This document shows positions 61,796 through 64,000 of a stretch of 64,000 bases of DNA, one piece after another. How positions within the stretch are numbered: position 1 is the first letter of the stretch; every line of letters begins with the position of its first letter. Source of the stretch: Progne subis subis (Eukaryota > Chordata > Aves > Passeriformes > Hirundinidae); contig JAKJHU010001406.1 in NCBI GenBank assembly GCA_022316685.1, forward strand, positions 1 to 64,000, in the 5' to 3' direction. A program made the position numbers and the translations under genes. The notes under the pieces were generated by a model. The model ran no database searches. It was not told the origin of the DNA and saw only the letters and a list, made by a program, of their open reading frames with translations.

Positions 61796-62979
61796 ACCCC
61801 ACAAGATTATTCAACAGTACTGTATTTGTTCTTCATTCATTCAGAATATTCCCTCAAACCATATGCTTTTATAATGAACATAAAGATATAAACTCAGATA
61901 ATTTCAAAGATAACCGGTTGTATATTCCAGAAGCACAAACTAATTGCTTAGTAAATGAGATGACATGTATATGATTCTTTGCACAATCGTTTAATTGCAA
62001 AAATTTATATCTGAGAGGTATGCACAGCTGACATATTAACTTTAAATAAAATGGCATGCCATTGCTAAAATGGCGTTATCACCACACACATCATGCAATG
62101 ATTACAGAAAGCCTTTGTCACAGGTATACCTGTAAGTATATTACACAGAGTTTTGCTCTCCAGGTTTTGCTTTGAACAAAAATCTAAAAATGATAAATAG
62201 TTCTTGGTGGTATTAAAAGTAAAAAAATATTAAATACTCACCACATACACCCTCTTTATTGTCAAAATCATCCACCTCCAATGCTCTACTTAATCTTTCC
62301 CATCGTAGTTACTTCACAGTTTACAATTCTTGTTCGGCACCTTGGATGTTTAAAAGCACAAAAGTAGCATATTAAAATGCAAGGCTTCAATATATTTTAG
62401 GAGATTAATGAAGTAATTTCTATAAAAAGAATATGAATCTTTACTGATGTGCACTTAGGCCTATCTTGTAAGTAGCTTGATGTTTTAAGAAGCTGTTACA
62501 AACTCCATCTAAATCCTACCTTAGGGATGCTACACTATCAGTAAAACTACACTACTATCGATTGCAGGCTGTACTTATACTCCAGTCTGTATTTATGCTT
62601 TGACATGCATTTTGGAAAACACAGCCATCTCGTTGTTTAATAAATGCCTGTTTAAAAGGCCTGGGTGAATTACAAAGTGGTGAAGCTCAGCATATTAATT
62701 TTTTTCCTTCTATCAAGGGCAGGTATGTGTGCTGCCAACACCGGACACGCATCTCCTTGGGTCTGCTTTGAGGAAGGCAAGACCAGGTAGCACCAGCGGA
62801 ACTTTTTTTACCCCAAATATTCGTTTTTCTTTGCATCTGTAGTTGTGCAGAGGGGGTCCCGACTAGAACGACTTGGTCTTGAGGGGCGACCTTTCAGGCC
62901 TCTGCCCCAACCCCTCGCATCTGCACACATCACTACCCCGGGCTTCTCATAATTTATTTATTGACTCATGATTTCTACG

Positions 62980-63720
62980 TGCTGGGGTGTCCTTGCGGGT
63001 GCGGCGGTCGGGAGTCACGGCAGGAGCAGGTACGATGCCGGTCCCAGGCCGCATCTCTTCCGGCCGCGCGGATCTGGCGGCGCCGGGCGGGGCAGCGAGT
63101 GCCGGCGGTCCCGGGCCGCGCCGGCGCTGCCGCGACTGCAGCCGCCGCCCTTTCCTCGTCCCCATTCCGACGGGAAGCCGCTGGGGCGGTGCGGGGGCGG
63201 TGTAAGGCCGGCCGGGCGCTGGCTGACGCCAGAGCGGATGGAGGTGGCTGTTCTGTTGCAGCTATGGTTGTGTGGGACTGGCCGGGAGTAGCAAGGGGTT
63301 GGGAAGTCCTGACCGAAAGCCGACTCTGGGGAGACTGGAAGCAGAGTCCTGCCCCGCGTCCCCCGGCAGAACTGCCCTCATCGGGCCCCTCCGGAGGCTG
63401 TTCAGAGCCTTTGCCCGCGGCTCCGACCTTTGGTATAAAGAGTGTGTCGCCACTGTGGGAGGCCGAAGCCCAGCTCTGCAGTGCCGGCGGAGCCCGGGTT
63501 GCCACTCCTGCTAAGCTCAGGGCCAGGCTGGATGGAGCCGGGGCTGCTGCTCGCCAGCCGCGGGAGGGTACGTGGCTGGTGGTCGGAGCCAGCGTGCCGG
63601 GGCTTCAGAGAGGGCTGGAGTGGCCCCACACTCAAGGCCAGGTTCGGGAAGCTCCAGCCGCACATTGCAGTCCTGGGAAGGGGGATACAACCGTGTCCAG
63701 CAGGCTGGTGTTGAAGCCGT
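62980..63720. promoter_or_regulatory. CpG island, second
   Basis: The block is rich in G, C and CpG, strongest at 62990-63240 with several GC boxes (such as GGGGCGG and GGGGGCGG near 63180-63200). A TATAAAG lies at 63434-63440. Plus-strand splice-donor-like sites include CAGGTACGA at 63028-63036 and GGTACGT at 63567-63573. Open frames on both strands are a consequence of composition. It probably is a promoter or 5' exon region of an unidentified host gene; direction is undecided. Confidence 0.6.
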
Positions 63721-63897
63721 GGCGTGAGTGAAGTTAGATGTAGTTCCACTGACACTGGGCAATATCTGTTAGTTTCCAGCCTTTTGGAAAGATATTTTTC
63801 CAATACCCTGCTCCACCTCTCCAACTACACCGCCTTAAAAAAACCAACCAAAGAAAGAAACAAAACAAAAAAACCCCACAAAACCCCAGGCCCCCAA

Positions 63898-63899
<2 letters not shown>

Positions 63900-63941
<42 letters not shown>
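63900..63941. repeat. Poly(T) tract, 42 bp
   Basis: An uninterrupted T run follows an A/C-rich stretch (63837-63896). No retrotransposed body is recognised. Confidence 0.96.
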
Positions 63942-63944
<3 letters not shown>

Positions 63945-64000
63945 GCTCCCCTGCTGATATTTTCAAGGGCTTTGCAGGGAAGAGATGGATTTTAGAGGGA

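Larger units (their letters stand above)
59701..62979. other. Non-coding DNA between two CpG islands
   Basis: No exon recognised; the longest open frame (113 codons, 61135-61476) has no known domain and ordinary composition. The stretch is less AT-rich than the left part of the window and contains an octamer (60184-60191), an X-box (61746-61761) and an AGATTAATCT palindrome (61786-61795). It may be promoter-proximal, or a first intron if the two islands belong to one gene. Confidence 0.5.

Noticed and set aside
62961..63731. 256-codon plus-strand frame across the second CpG island
   Set aside because: Same reason: overlapping long frames on both strands, low-complexity Ala/Arg/Gly composition, no domain.
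1..64000. tRNA, rRNA, CRISPR arrays or bacterial-type operons
   Set aside because: I looked for TPsiC-arm-like sequences, spaced direct repeats and dense co-directional frames and found none. The repeat content is that of a bird genome.

Overview
The window is vertebrate nuclear DNA, most likely from a bird and probably a songbird. It is AT-rich and almost entirely non-coding. It carries fragments of the CR1 LINE (the dominant bird retrotransposon), an ERVL-like endogenous retrovirus and a short solo LTR. It ends in two CpG-rich blocks of the kind found at vertebrate promoters. I see no bacterial, plasmid or CRISPR features. I could not name any host gene, and no open frame outside the retrovirus looks like a real exon. 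The species-group assignment is inference from repeat content.

Layout: 1-7872 is AT-rich DNA with a CR1 3' fragment (about 5316-5686) and a striking 37-bp-arm hairpin (6148-6227). 7873-14371 is a full-length but dead class III (ERVL-like) provirus lying on the minus strand. In its own direction it reads 5' LTR (13733-14371), a primer binding site resembling the tRNA-Arg type, gag, protease, reverse transcriptase, RNase H, integrase, a short purine-rich tract and 3' LTR (7873-8530). There is no env. Every reading frame is broken by stops, frameshifts or loss of key residues. The 5' end of gag is unusual: it has several hydrophobic, membrane-like segments followed by a nine-residue tandem repeat. 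The LTRs differ at roughly 4% of positions by eye, so the insertion is fairly old but still lineage-level.

14372-58370 is about 44 kb of AT-rich DNA without recognisable exons. It holds microsatellites, A- and T-rich tracts, a second small CR1 scrap (37952-38022) and a clean solo LTR with a perfect 6-bp target duplication (42405-42796). Several stretches look compositionally like conserved non-coding elements, but that needs an alignment. 58370-59700 and 62980-63720 are CpG-rich blocks. Between them lie a perfect RFX X-box (61746-61761), a paired homeodomain-type palindrome and a POU octamer. The simplest reading is a gene desert or long intron on the left that leads into the promoter region of a regulated, possibly developmental gene on the right.

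No new multi-gene system was found. The most unusual items are the membrane-segment gag of the ERVL-like element and the hairpin at 6.2 kb.
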